A stretch of DNA of 64,000 nt from Pardosa pseudoannulata (Eukaryota > Arthropoda > Arachnida > Araneae > Lycosidae): positions 53,280,993-53,344,992 of the forward strand of contig CM063510.1 in assembly GCA_032207245.1 (NCBI GenBank). The letters are read 5' to 3'. Position 1 is the first letter of the stretch. Every line of letters begins with the position of its first letter. Shown in pieces: positions 23,658 through 35,527 of the stretch. The notes beneath the pieces were generated by a model, which saw only the letters and a program-made list of their open reading frames with translations, ran no database searches and was not told the DNA's origin. The position numbers were made by a program, and so were the translations under genes.

Positions 23658-23994
23658 TTTTCTCCAATGCAGCAGGTGATATAGACATTATCTTATAGCC
23701 ATACAAGGCTGCGAAGCTGTTACTCATTTAACAGCACGTGTAGCTTAAGTAACATTAACTCCGCTGGATCCTCCAAATTTTGAAGCAGAAACAAAGCAGA
23801 ACACCCATAGGTTGGCCTGCCACCCCCAAAGGTATTATTTGAGAACTTGGAGGACATTGTGACCACAAAAATATTTTACGTGCCCCAGTCACCTTTTACG
23901 AACACGGCGGATCTTTAGTGGGTATCGAGATCAGAACCCGCAACATTTCAGTTACGAGATCGCTGCCTTTGCTTACTGAATTACCGGGGCTCAC
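23658..23994 (-). mobile_element. tRNA-derived SINE, type 2
   Basis: 337-bp element with an 11-bp target duplication (caagagaatgt at 23647-23657 and 23995-24005). Read on the minus strand it starts gagccccggtaattcagtaa, an A-box-like segment, followed by a B-box-like gcgggttctgatctc, a tRNA-like head different from that of type 1. The other end is a short A-rich tail. No other copy was seen in the window. Confidence 0.8.
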
Positions 23995-24139
23995 CAAGAG
24001 AATGTATGACTAATCCTATACATAAATAAAATCATTTGAATGTTTGAATATTTTTTCTTATATGCTTGATATACATTCCTTGATTCCTAGAACAATCTTT
24101 GCAAAACTTTACTTGGTGATTCAGGTCATCCATAGATTT

Positions 24140-24232
24140 CGGTTGGTTTCCATAGCTACGGTCTATTGTTTTAAGCTACAGAGAGCTAATCATACCTGAC
24201 CTGGACCTACTGCTTAATGCCAAATCATAATA
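24140..24232 (-). mobile_element. SINE type 1, copy 8 (fragment)
   Basis: Tail and body only (ggttggtttccatagctacggtct, then ggacctactgcttaatgcc). The tRNA head is missing. Confidence 0.7.
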
Positions 24233-24283
24233 TCTATTAACATGAATGTGAGAAAAGGAATTCTGCTTCAGGCAGTTTAAATA

Positions 24284-25787
24284 CACTCATGTCCATAAAT
24301 TAAGGACAATTCAGAATCACACAGAAATTGAGCTCTAAAATAAAAATTTCACCTATAGAATTATCACACACATCTTGAAGAAGAATATGCAAATTGCAGG
24401 AAACCACCAGATTGCGCGGATAGTACGTCACAATGACGAGAGTGTATGAAAGGGGTATATAAGGAATGATAGCAAAGAAGTAAAATTGTTCACAAGCACT
24501 TTAAAAGCCTTTCAGTGAAATAACCGCATAGTTATGGCACAAAAGAAGCATTTGGATGATTTTTTACGTGGTATAATTATCGGACGACTGGAATGTGGAC
24601 GTACCCAGCTGGAAGTATCCGAGGAACTTGGAATCGCCCAGAGTGTCATCTCCAGGCTTTGTCAACGATTCAAACATGATGGTAATGTGAGTAGATGTTA
24701 CAGCACAGGTCACCCCCGAGTTATTACGCCGAATGATGACCGGTATTTGGCAGTTACTGCCAAAAGAAACAGACGGAGCACAGCATCAGACCTGTCTCGT
24801 CAGCTCTCTTCAGCTACCGGTACGACAGTTTCAAGGCAGACCGTGTACAGACGCTTAGGGAACATTGGTCTATATGCTCGTAGGCCTGTCAGATGTGTTC
24901 CTCTTACCGCAACTCACTGTCGCCTGCGATTATGCTGGGCTAGAGAGCATGCATTGTGGACACCGCAACAGTGGTCTTGTGTGATGTTTTCCGACGAGTC
25001 CAGGTTCAGTTTACATTCTGATTCTCGCCGGACTTTCATATGGAGAGCGCCAGGTACCCGTTACCACCAAGAGAACACCATTGAACGACACCGTTACGGT
25101 GGTGCAGGATGGCTCGTTTGGGGAGGAATTATTCTTGGTTCCAGAACTGACCTGCATGTTCAGAGTGTAACGATGACAGGCCACATCTATCGGGATGTCA
25201 TTCTGGAACAACATGTACGTTTGTTTCGGGGCGCCATGGGTCCTGAATTTCTGTATATGGATGACAACGGCGACCTCACCGTGCAAACATTGTTGACGAA
25301 TGCCTTCAATCGGAGGATATCACCCGTATGGATTGGCCAGCATACTCACCGGACTTGAATCCAATAGAGCATGTGTGGGACATGCTTGGCCGACGAATTG
25401 CAGCCCGTCAAACCCCTCCCAACTGTCTATCGGAACTTCGGAGGGCATTGCTTGATGAGTGGTGTAATTTTCCCCAAGATCAGATTGATAATCTGATACT
25501 CAGCATGCGTAGGCGTTGTAACGCTTGTATTGCATTGTCCGGGAGACATACTCCGTATTAACCATCATACTAACCATGTTATACTGTTTTCTGTAAATAG
25601 GTTCTTTTTTGAAATTTGCTCCAGGGAGTAAAAATCGCAATTTTTATTAATTATGTCAAACATATAGCATCTTTTTTGCTCTTTACCTTTTGTTTAATAA
25701 ATAGACTTTACAAATAAGTCAAATTTGTTTTGCTTTTGTCTCTTTCATTGCCTGAACTTCATTATCCTTAATTTATGGACATGAGTG
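24284..25787 (+). mobile_element. Nearly intact Tc1-like transposon
   Basis: 1504 bp flanked by TA (24282-24283 and 25788-25789). Inverted ends: the left begins cactcatgtccataaattaa and the right ends ttaatttatggacatgagtg, a perfect match over the outer 20 bases or so. It contains one transposase gene over most of its length. The best-preserved autonomous-type element in the window. Confidence 0.96.
24534..25561 (+). pseudogene. Tc1 transposase, full length with one frameshift
   Basis: Tc1-family DDE transposase, which binds the terminal repeats and inserts the element at TA. The first frame (24534-25358) carries an N-terminal helix-turn-helix region (GRTQLEVSEELGIAQSVISR, about residues 22-41), a second DNA-binding region (TASDLSRQLSSATGTTVSRQ), the first catalytic aspartate in FSDESRF and the second in YMDDNG. 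Directly after YMDDNG, near 25268-25275, one base is missing: the family continues in the next frame (25328-25561), which holds YSPDLNPIEHVWDMLGRR with the catalytic glutamate. Once the shift is allowed for, the spacing is 34 residues (DD34E). The C-terminus ends GRHTPY, then stop. Total about 342 residues, normal for the family. Inactive as read, unless the shift is an assembly error. Confidence 0.94.
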
Positions 25788-25789
25788 TA

Positions 25790-26553
25790 GCTTAGAGATC
25801 AAGAGTGAATAAAGACTGAATTTTTTTAAACACTAAATTGCATTTGTAAACTAATTTAATACCATTTGATATATTTTTCTTTTATGCACTTCCTAAAATA
25901 ATTAAAATCTTTTGCATAACTTAATTCATCTGATAGTATTTTATCTTTACTCTTTAACCATATTTATTTCACTTATTTTAACTTGGATTTTAATAAATTC
26001 TATTTACTTTTTTACTTTTCATTTTAGTTGCTTAATTTTTATTTATGCAACATTCATGCTAATTTTTTCCCCTTTCCTACAGAACAGTAGGAAGCATTTC
26101 CACAACTTATAGAAGTTAAGGAATTTTTAAATTTGATAAAAAAGATGAGACTATATTTGCTGTAAACTAGATTTAGAGCATGGAATTTACCATTTCAGAT
26201 TTTGTTAAATAGTCAACTTATGTTGCTAACGGTTTATTCACGTTTACCGAAATATTTTCAGGCAATGATTTAAAGAGCCCCACATATTACACATTATGAG
26301 TTAAAATGTGCAGTCGAATTGCACTATTGGACTGAGAAAAGTATTCCATAATTTAAAGCAAAATTGCGGAAAACTAAGTGTTCCGTCTAACAGCCATGAT
26401 GCGACAGCAATTGCTTAATAGTTTTGTAAACTGTGTTTATTTTGTTACCATTGAGCGTAGGGCCATCTAAAAAAATAATACAATAGTGTATTCGTTGAGA
26501 TCGCGGAGCGAGGGGATTAAATCGGCTATATATTCTGTTTTGTCTTGGTTTCT
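25790..26553. other. AT-rich DNA without recognisable genes
   Basis: Nothing recognised. Confidence 0.5.
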
Positions 26554-26557
26554 TTAA

Positions 26558-27041
26558 CCCTTTAAAGGACAGTGGTTTCGTAGTGAAACCACCTATTAAT
26601 ATATTTTTTATCTTCTTTTAGAAGATATAATGATTTTTTCGGATGTTTTTGATACTTCAAACTATTAATGAATGATAGCACTACACACAATCTATTTTTC
26701 TTTTGAAAAGATATGGAAAAAATTAGGTATTTGATTTCCCTCCGTCATGACCTGAAATAAATATATCTACTGAAAACATTTTTTTATAAATAGTTTAGCT
26801 ATTTATCTGTTACATCACTTTAATGATAATTATGCAGTGTTCTTTAAATATTATTTACATTTTAAGAGTATTATTTTCGAGCTGTACAAGGGGTAGATAG
26901 TTTCACAGTTAAAACTCACTACCTTACTACAAATAAATTTTAATATTTTTCACACATTTCACATGTGTAATGTTCATAGATAACATTTATAGCCTAATTC
27001 CATTAAATCCCAAAGAATTTTCAGTAGTGACCTTTAAAGGG
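26558..27041. mobile_element. piggyBac-type MITE, family F
   Basis: 484 bp between TTAA sites (26554-26557 and 27042-27045). Perfect 11-bp terminal inverted repeats (ccctttaaagg at both ends; the right end read in reverse). Just inside the left end is the hairpin gtggtttc-gtagt-gaaaccac (26572-26592). No coding part. Confidence 0.9.
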
Positions 27042-27275
27042 TTAAAGTGGATGGTTTGGACGACGTTTGGAGTGAAAATATTCAAAGTCATTGTAGTAAG
27101 TAAATTCTTAATTCCTTTAATCATAAATCTTATTGGGTTTTCATTTTCCCAACGTTGATGCAATCTATATACATTTAATTCTATTTGATTGTGTTTATGT
27201 ATTTTGTATTCCCCTCGTCCATATTATTCTTATCTATTATACTGTGTTAAAATCTTAAATGTTTGTAGTCATTAA

Positions 27276-27894
27276 CCCTCTAAGCGGTTAGCACGTACAA
27301 TTCCGCCAAAGCGATGATGTCTTCAAAGCGGTTGTCACGTACAATTTTCGACCTCCAAAAACGTTCCGAAAATGGATGTAATGTACATTTCTGCCAGTGT
27401 TTTCCGTTATGGAGTTTTGAGGTAGGAGGGTCAAGTCGATTGTTTAGGAACTGCACACCAACTCCCTGAGGCACAAAGACGCTGATAGCTTTTCATGGCT
27501 TTGTAAATATCTTCGAAGTATTTCGTTTGCGGTAACAGATGTATCTCTAATTGTACCACTTAAATAGCTTGGATGACTTTCGTAAAAGAGATAGAAATCA
27601 TTCTCTTAAAGAATATATTTATTTGTACTTTTAGAACCCATTATTTCTTATGGGATGATCTTCGAGACTTGACGAGCTTTATGTGTATTAAAAATTAACA
27701 ATCTATAATGTCTATTTATATATCTATTTATAACCGGTAGTAAAGGGACAGTAACGAGGGTGGGTTTCCCGTATTCCAATCTAGTCGACAAAGGGTGAAG
27801 TAAAAAATCATAGAACACTTTGGTCACTGACACAATAAAAGTTTAGCGTATTTTTTGGAGACTTTTTTTTTCTCGGTGTATTCCACTCGGAGGG
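27276..27894 (+). mobile_element. piggyBac-type MITE, family H, copy 2
   Basis: 619 bp between TTAA sites (27272-27275 and 27895-27898). Left end ccctctaagcggtt, right end ccactcggaggg. Opposite orientation to the copy at 19690-20272. No transposase recognised; open frames inside are short and unlike any transposase. Confidence 0.88.
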
Positions 27895-27898
27895 TTAA

Positions 27899-28444
27899 TT
27901 CTCTATTGTTAGTAATATATTTGCTTTGTAATGACAAATCCTAATGTACAATAAACTGTTAGCAAATCCCTTCCCTTTGGTCATTTCTCAATCACAAAGT
28001 CTTTATTTTAGTTTATATACTTAATTATACATTCCACTAATTATTAACATCTCACGCTAAGTTTTTCCTTCATTTTTTTCCCTCAATTCTTCATAGTCTT
28101 TTTCTACTATTTCTTTGAATGCGAGTAAGGAAAAAAACAGTTTCAAAACCTGAATAAAATATTAGTTGAAGTACCAAAGGTTTGGTACATAAAACTCGCG
28201 AAGAGAACCACTATTTTTTACCGGTAATCATTTTGTATTCATGCCTAAAATCGAATATGAATGATTAAATTTACCAAACTCACATTTACGTGTTATATCA
28301 GGCTCAATAACTTTCAGTTAACAAAATTAAATTCTCTCACAGCGTTTCTTCTAAAAGTGCGACAAACATATCTAAGCTTCATATTTTGATTTTTAGAATT
28401 CTTTCAGTGTTGTAAAAGTGCAACAACAATATTTATTTAATTTT
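27899..28444. other. AT-rich DNA without recognisable genes
   Basis: Nothing recognised. Confidence 0.5.
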
Positions 28445-28618
28445 AGTTTGGTTTGGAGTGCTATGGTCTACGTTATGCAACACGAGGGCTAATGATACCG
28501 GGACCTACAGCTTAAAGACGATTCCGAACGGCTACGAATATCCATGCCTCTGTGGGATTCGAACCCACGAACTCCGCTACCGAAAGCCAGCACCCTAACC
28601 AATCGGCCATCGTTCGGC
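28445..28618 (-). mobile_element. tRNA-derived SINE, type 1, copy 9
   Basis: Well-preserved copy on the minus strand: A box tggccgattggttagggtgc, B box ggttcgaatccca, tail (CCAAA)n-like. The flanks are AT-rich and no clear target duplication could be fixed. Confidence 0.9.
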
Positions 28619-30060
28619 AACTTCATATTTTATTTATTTTAAAAGAGGAAATACTTTGAAATAAGAAGTCTGTTCCAAATACTTATATAAAAACATGCAA
28701 CAAGTACACAACATTACACTACAACAGTTTTTAACAAAAGGCCACCAAAACAAAAAATAGCTTTATTTTTTGTAATTTAAAGTTTACAAGTGCTGTCATT
28801 TTTCAAAAAACGTGTAATGAAACCAGCAAACACTTTATATAAATTTTTAAAAGATAAATTTTCCTTAAAAATGCATAATCTAGCAACACACTGTGTGTCT
28901 ACATTTATTGAAGTAAATGCATTTTACCTATGTTCTAGCAGTATTATTTTCAACTTTTAGCAACAATCCTAAATGTTATCAAAGGATTAAAAATAACTTA
29001 AATTTGCAATTATATAAGGATGAAATAAGTAAATTAATAAAATATTTAAAAAATAAATAAATTTTAATGTATAATTTTAATCTTAATATATTTCAATAGT
29101 TTATAATCCAATCATACAATATCTATTAAAATATTTGAGCCATTTTTTAATCTGAACTTTTTCGTTTATCTTATCGCTAAAAATAACGACTATATATTTT
29201 ATTAACCTACAAGATAATGTTTCACAATTCCAAGGTTAAACAGCAAAAGAAATATAAAGGCTGGACACTAATCCGTAACTACGTTCGTATGTGGCTCAAT
29301 ACTGTATTTTGACAATGACAAAGCTGTGATATTGCTAGCAATAGAACTTTTTTTCACCTTTACCAAGAATGTGCCCTTTTTTTTCTCTACGCAATACATA
29401 AGACATTAAAGAAAATGGGCTTTATATCGGCGATCATAAATCTTCACACCTGATTTCTGACGTAAAATAGCGGAAAATATATAATACAAAAAGTAAAGAT
29501 TATTTTCAGTCGACAACAAAAATAAATACACCTTAGTCCGAAAGCGTATATTTTTTTAATCTTTCCTTTTGATATTGTGACATGATGCACAAAACTTTCT
29601 TTACCTCTAATGCATGGAATTGGATTTTGATTGAAGTTAATTAAACAAGAATAAAACCTCAAATATTCACAAAAAAACCATCTATTAGTGAGCTTAGTTC
29701 ATGATATGAAAGCAGGTATATATGCGTAACTTGAATCCTGCAAATCTATAAGTACTTATGTGACTAAATATATCTTAAAATGCATAATATATATAAATGT
29801 AAGCCTTTTTCATTGGAAGGTTTTAGGTTCTTTATAGATAATAGAGCTATTCAAAGGTTTGTGTTTGAAAATACTGGTATATATTAATGCACCCATTTTT
29901 TTTAATATTAATTTAATTTAAATTTATAATGAGATATTTTTCATGGTATTAGTTAAAAATTAGTATAATTACAAAGCATGATTTTTTAAATTAAATATTA
30001 TTGACGTATATTAATTAAATAATAAACTATTAATGACTAAAATTAAAATTTACTAAATAG
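28619..30060. other. AT-rich DNA without recognisable genes
   Basis: About 1.4 kb of AT-rich sequence. The 72-codon minus frame 29444-29662 has no recognised domain. Confidence 0.5.
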
Positions 30061-30603
30061 CACACTGTTTGCGGGACACGTACTAATACGTTTTCTAACG
30101 ATTGATACTTGAGCGCGGGACACGTACTAGTACGGGTTATTGTAACAACATTGTTTGTGGGTACATAAATAACAGTATATACAAGAAAACGAAACCGAAT
30201 GTTCTTTTCTACTACATAGATTCTGGAAATATTTACACAAATAAAAACTAGTTTTTACATTATTAGTTTTATGATTGCTCTTTTCATTTTTTTATAATAT
30301 AAAAATGTTTATATGTAACATAATTCAAAAAAATTAAAACTATATACTACTATTTTTAATTGATTTTTCATATTTACGATACTATTAAAAATTTATTCAC
30401 TAAAAAATACATTTTTTGCTTACAAAAATCTTATGGTTGTTATTTATATATTTGTTTATATATTTCAATATAAAACACGAAAAATTTGTTAAAAAATTTA
30501 ATAATGTTCGATCTATTGAGATTTAATTGAATAACTAAATTTACGCTCAAAACGCCCGCTCATGGAATTCCGCTGCGAAATGTACCCCCACACACACAAT
30601 GTG
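30061..30603 (-). mobile_element. piggyBac-type MITE, family E, copy 2
   Basis: 543 bp. Left end cacactgtttgcggg, right end reading back as cacattgtgtgtgtggg. TTAA is intact on the right (30604-30607) and decayed on the left. Inside the left end lie acgtactaatacg and the palindrome cgtactagtacg (about 30124-30135). Reverse orientation relative to copies 1 and 4, with shared blocks (ctatgtagtaga complement, ggaattccgctgcgaaatgt). Confidence 0.87.
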
Positions 30604-30607
30604 TTAA

Positions 30608-31062
30608 ATAATTATATAGCAATTATATTAGTAATTATCTTAAATTCATAAATTTATACTGACAAATGATAAAAATTTTGAAGAATATTTTCGAGGAATT
30701 GTTTAATGTTAAAAAGTTAATACCAGATTTCATTCACTATTATAAGCTAACTTTTTTCTTAAATGGACTTATACCAATCCCTAAGAAGCTGGTATATATA
30801 TTGCCTGATATATACTTTCTTTTTTCCAAACTCTTCCATTTTTATGCAAACTACATGATACTATTCTATAAAAGTCTTGTATATTTTTTTTCAAGTTTTT
30901 GTGGGGTGACACATACTAGAGATATCAGACTATCTTGATAATACAGCAGACACATTTTTATCTTAAAAAGTTGACTGCCAATTTGTAGATTGCATTTTTT
31001 TCTAGGACGCCAACTGCGAGTTATCTCAGACTGTGTTTACTTGCCATTTTTGTGCAGCTTCG
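30608..31062. other. AT-rich DNA without recognisable genes
   Basis: The 90-codon frame 30666-30938 is hydrophobic and AT-driven, with no recognised domain. Confidence 0.45.
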
Positions 31063-31473
31063 AGTAAACTAACGTCGAATAAACTAACGTCGAATAAACT
31101 AACTCCGAATAAACTAACTCCGAATAAACTACCTCGAATAAACTAACCTCGAATAAACTAACCTCGAATAAACTAACCTCGAATAAACTAACTCCGAGTA
31201 AACTAACTCCGAATAAACTAACTCCGAATAAACTAACTCCGAATAAACTAACTCCGAATAAACTACCTCGAATAAACTAACCTCGAATAAACTAACCTCG
31301 AATAAACTAACCTCGAATAAACTAACCTCGAATAAACTAACCTCGAATAAACTAACTTCGAATAAACTAACTTCGAATAAACTAACTTCGAATAAACTAA
31401 CTTCGAATAAACTAACTTCGAATAAACTAACTTCGAATAAACTAACTTCGAATAAACTAACTTCGAATAAACT
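31063..31473. repeat. 15-bp minisatellite, about 27 copies
   Basis: Unit taaactaacNtcgaa-like, with one or two shortened 14-bp units (taaactacctcgaa). Variants occur in blocks along the array: cgtcg, then ctccg, cctcg, ctccg, cctcg and finally eight or so cttcg units. The 149-codon minus frame 31129-31578 is the translation of this array (FEVSL repeats), not a gene. Confidence 0.97.
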
Positions 31474-32405
31474 TAGTATATCAGTGCTAATATCGATAGA
31501 TGCCTTCTGGGAAAAAAACAAAAAATCAACCCTCTGGAAAAAAAATAATTCAAGACTTTGTTGAATTTCTGTCCACAAATTAAAGTTTTTAATAATATAA
31601 TGTGATTAAAATCAAAATTGGCATTTTGGGCTAGATATCTGAAAATTACCGTGATATTCAACGTGTTAAATGATATCTTCAATATAATTTTCTTCAATAT
31701 ACGGTTTTAAAAATAGTTTACGACCATATATTTTACTTTACCAGATTGATTAATAGGTTACATTGTTTTCATTTTAATAAAAACTTTAAATTTGAGCAGT
31801 AAGGTTGCAAATAAACTTGAATGCTGATTTTTTAATGCATTTCTTTAATGGTATTCTTGACAAGAGTAAGAATACAAATTTTGCATTAGATTATAAAAAA
31901 TCATTTTCTTTAAAAATGTATTGCAACTCAAGTGCAGTAAAAAGTAATATTAAAATAATGTAAATATGGGCAACGTTTAAAAACCTTTTGTTGTTTTGCT
32001 ATATTTTACCCTTAATATGCATGTTTTGAAAAGCAAAGCAATTTGATTACACGTTTTATAGATATCTGCTTTTTTTAATTCTGTCGTATTTTTTCTTTCG
32101 ATTTCCCAAGTCCAAAATATTTTTAGTTGATGTAAAATTATATATGCTCTATTGTGAACTGAAAATTAAAATCTCTTTGTCAGTAAGAAGTTTTATTTCT
32201 TCGGGATACTGGAGTTTCTATATGTGATATGCCATTTATCGGTCCCCAGATTTTATAAAAACGAAGCTACTTGTTAATTTAAAAAGTATTGCCTGATACT
32301 AAATGTTTAAAATATATTGCTTTAAGGCATTTACGATAAATATATGTATGAAATGATTTATTAAAAATACATAAAATTGTTTGATAAAAGAATTTTATTA
32401 CTTTA
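31474..32405. other. AT-rich DNA without recognisable genes
   Basis: Nothing recognised. Confidence 0.5.
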
Positions 32406-32410
32406 GTGGG

Positions 32411-33455
32411 TAAACAGCTTTACAAGATTCCATAGCACGGGAACATAAAAGCACTTTGAAATAATTCAGTGCTTATTTGCTTACTATCTTTACCCCTTGC
32501 CTATGATGCCCGTACTCAATTGGGGCAACCCAAATCCACCAATTTTGAATTACCGATCTGAATTCGGGCAAGAGAAAAAACGGTAAAACAGCTTTACAAG
32601 ATTTCTTAACAAGGGACCATAAAATCACTTTGAAGTAATTCAGTGCTTATTTGCTTACTATCTTTACCCCTTGCCTATGATGCCCGTACTCAATTGGGGC
32701 AACCCAAATCCACCAATTTTGAATTACCGATCTGAATTCGGGCAAGAGAAAAAACGGTAAAACAGCTTTACAAGATTTCTTAACAAGGGACCATAAAATC
32801 ACTTTGAAGTAATTCAGTGCTTATTTGCTTACTATCTTTACCCCTTGCCTATGATGCCCGTACTCAATTGGGGCAACCCAAATCCACCAATTTTGAATTA
32901 CCGATCTGAATTCGGGCAAGAGAAAAAACGGTAAAACAGCTTTACAAGATTTCTTAACACGGGACCATAAAATCACTTTGAAGTAATTCAGTGTTTATTG
33001 GCTTACTATCTTTACCCCTTGCCTATGATGCCCGTACTCAATTGGGGCAACCCAAATCCACCAATTTTGAATTACCGATCTGAATTCGGGCAAGAGAAAA
33101 AACGGTAAAACAGCTTTACAAGATTTCTTAACAAGGGACCATAAAATCACTTTGAAGTAATTCAGTGCTTATTTGCTTACTATCTTTACCCCTTGCCTGT
33201 GATGCCCGAACTCAGTTCGGGCAACCTAAATCCGCCAATTGTGAACTGCCGACCTGAATTCGGGCAAGAGAAGAAACGGTAAAACTGCTTTACTAGATTT
33301 CTTAACACGGGAACATAAAACCACTTTGAAATAATTCAGTGCTTATTTGCTTACTATCTTTACCCCTTGCCTATGATGCCCGTACTCAATTGGGGCAACC
33401 CAAATCTGCCAATTTTGGAATGCCAACCAGAGTTCAGGCAAGAGAAAAAACGGTA
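32411..33455. repeat. 174-bp satellite, six tandem copies
   Basis: The phrase aaacagctttacaagatt recurs with an exact period of 174 bp at about 32412, 32586, 32760, 32934, 33108 and (diverged) 33282. Inner copies are almost identical, while the first and the last two are more diverged, the usual pattern for an array homogenised by unequal exchange. Each unit contains gcccgtactcaattggggc and ctgaattcgggcaag. Confidence 0.96.
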
Positions 33456-33788
33456 TTTTCCGTTAATTAACGGTAAATTCCGTGAATCCCTAAATAGTTT
33501 CATCCAGTGCATAATATTTAATTTGCCATTTTCCCAATAGATACTGTCTCATAAAGATTTCGCTAGTTTCGCGTCATTTATACCTATTTCTCGGATACTG
33601 TAAAGGATTTGTAAACTTCAGAGGAATCAGAGGGGCATTAAATTCATAACAGTTGATATAGATAATATTTTTGTGTTGGTTTATTATATTTATCCAGAAA
33701 ATTATGTCATTTTAATTATTTTGCTGAAATTTGAGCAAAACTTACTGCAGTCCATTAACGTTTCACATATATGTGAACACATTAAATA
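33456..33788. other. Non-coding DNA with a small palindrome
   Basis: Directly after the satellite lies ccgttaattaacgg, a perfect 14-bp palindrome (about 33469-33482). No gene. Confidence 0.5.
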
Positions 33789-34676
33789 TACGAGGCGTAT
33801 TTTTTAAGTAAGTACTGTTTTAATATTTCGCCGTTGTAGCTCTGCAGTTCGCATTCCACGCATGCGCTCTGTGTACCTCCATATAGAAGTCGATTTCACG
33901 CAGTAGGACAAATTCTCGAATTATGACAATTCTGTCTTTAGATTCAAACGGATGGGCAATTTATTGTTTGTCTATTGGCTGTTGTAAACATGAAAATTAA
34001 TGGGAAGGGCATTATAGTAGTTCGTGACGTTGCGACAAATTGCCTTATTGGCAAGGGTGAGATGTTATTACGACAACACTCGTAAGTGATTACGTGTGTT
34101 AGCAAGCATTTAAAATGGCAAAGCCGATTCAGTGTCCCGTCGATTATGAAGGTCGGTCTGTTATTCGTTTTCTGAGTGCAAAAGGCTTAGAAGTTATTGA
34201 TATTCATCATGAGATCTGTGCAGTTTACTGAGAAAATATTATGAGTGATGAAATGATTAGGAAATTGGTTCTAACATTTAAACGTCCTCACAAATAATGT
34301 GCATGATGATGATGAATGGAGTCGGCGACTTTCAGTCATAACTGACGATTTTGTGCGGAACGTTGACCAAACAGTGAGAGAAAGAAGACGCTGTAAGATT
34401 ACCTCGTTGTCTGATGACTTTCCTCAAGTTTGTCAAAGTGTTCTTTATGTAATATTGACTGAGTTATTAAATTACCGAAAGCCGTTCTCACGCTGGGTAC
34501 CTGTTGACGGAGGGGCACAAAACCAAACGTATGAGCAATGCCTTAACATTCCTTGAGCGTTGTTACGAAAGTGATTATTTTTGGAACCTAATTGTTACGG
34601 GTGATGGAAAAACTCAATCACTCTCTATACAGACCCGATCTAGAGCCCAGTGACTACACTTGTTTCTGCATTTTAA

Positions 34677-35272
34677 CACTTGGCATGCGGGTATATTTCA
34701 TAGCCAACTTACGCGTGCAGCGGGCTTTTTTGTGAATCGCGCGAAAGTTTAGTTATTCAGAAAAATCGCAGTAAATCGAAAACTACTTTGTTTTTATGAA
34801 CGAATTTTTTTTATTTTACACTTAATATATACTGTATGATTATTTTCCAAAAAAATGCTTTTACGAAATCACAAAAATAAACGATTTTTAAAATTTTACA
34901 ATTTTTCATAAAAAGCACAAATAGAACTATTTATTATCAATTTTGTATTCAAGAATATAAAACCAAGCTTCAAATTGACAAAACACGACTTGTACGTTCT
35001 GGATCTAGGAATTCGATTGAAGACGAAATAACGCAAAAAAGACCGAGTAACTCGACAATCATACTTGTGGAAAGAAAAAATGCAAAGCGTTGCATAGCAA
35101 CGCAAGCAACAAGCATATAACGTCACACATACATATAATTATACGTATTTAGTAGATTTGTGGTGGTTAGCGGGTATCCATCACAAATCTACTAAATACG
35201 TATTTTTACGCGACCCTCGCTGCAGTGATAGACTGTAAAAAACGTAAAAATACGTTGCCCACACGCAAAGTG
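34677..35272. mobile_element. piggyBac-type MITE, family E, copy 3 (nested)
   Basis: 596 bp between TTAA sites (34673-34676 and 35273-35276). Left end cacttggcatgcggg, right end reading back as cactttgcgtgtggg. Removing it and one TTAA restores the mariner reading frame around FKKHLAG, which confirms the boundaries. Contains the long inverted repeat at 35141-35203. Confidence 0.93.
35141..35203. repeat. Inverted repeat (hairpin) in a MITE
   Basis: Arms 35141-35162 and 35182-35203 (atacgtatttagtagatttg...) are perfect inverted copies over 22 bp, around a loop of about 19 bp. Confidence 0.93.
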
Positions 35273-35527
35273 TTAAGAAACACCTGGCCGGTGAGAGCCG
35301 CGACGACATCAAAATGGTGTTATTCTAGTGCCTGACAAATCAGGCGGCAGACTTCTACGATGAATGTATGCAAAATCTTGTACGATATGATAAGTGCCTC
35401 AATATTGGTGGCAGTTATGCATAAAAAAGTAGACACAAGTACAACCCTTCATATAAAAATATTGTTAAACAATCTTTGTTTTTTTATTTATTTCAAAATG
35501 GTACTTACTTGAAAAACACACCTCGTA

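Larger units (their letters stand above)
34115..35424 (+). pseudogene. Mariner transposase, broken
   Basis: Mariner-family transposase remnant, starting at the ATG at 34115. N-terminal helix-turn-helix pieces are readable (FLSAKGLEVIDIHHEICAVY, then ENIMSDEMIRK after a stop). The frame 34299-34556 holds SVITDDFVRNVDQTVRERRR and SLSDDFPQVCQSVLYVIL. After a frame change the sequence reads ALTFLERC and IVTGDG, where the family has TGDETW. It then jumps almost at once to PDLEPSDYTCF, the region of the third catalytic aspartate, so the part with the second aspartate is gone. The gene is interrupted at 34673 by a TTAA insertion and resumes at 35277 with KHLAGE, AADFYDECMQNLVRYDKCLN and a stop at 35422-35424. 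Several stops and frameshifts; non-functional. Confidence 0.9.
33791..35525 (+). mobile_element. Mariner transposon, core-deleted and split by a MITE
   Basis: Flanked by TA (33789-33790 and 35526-35527). Inverted ends: the left begins cgaggcgtattttttaagta and the right reads back as cgaggtgtgtttttcaagta, both followed by agtac. It carries a broken transposase gene and a family E MITE at 34677-35272. Confidence 0.92.

Noticed and set aside
25011..25286. Minus-strand frame of 91 codons
   Set aside because: Shadow of the Tc1 transposase on the other strand.
31129..31578. 149-codon minus-strand frame with FEVSL repeats
   Set aside because: It is the in-frame translation of a 15-bp minisatellite; any unit length divisible by three gives such a frame.
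32411..33455. CRISPR-like array
   Set aside because: The whole 174-bp unit is repeated with no unique spacers; the context is eukaryotic.
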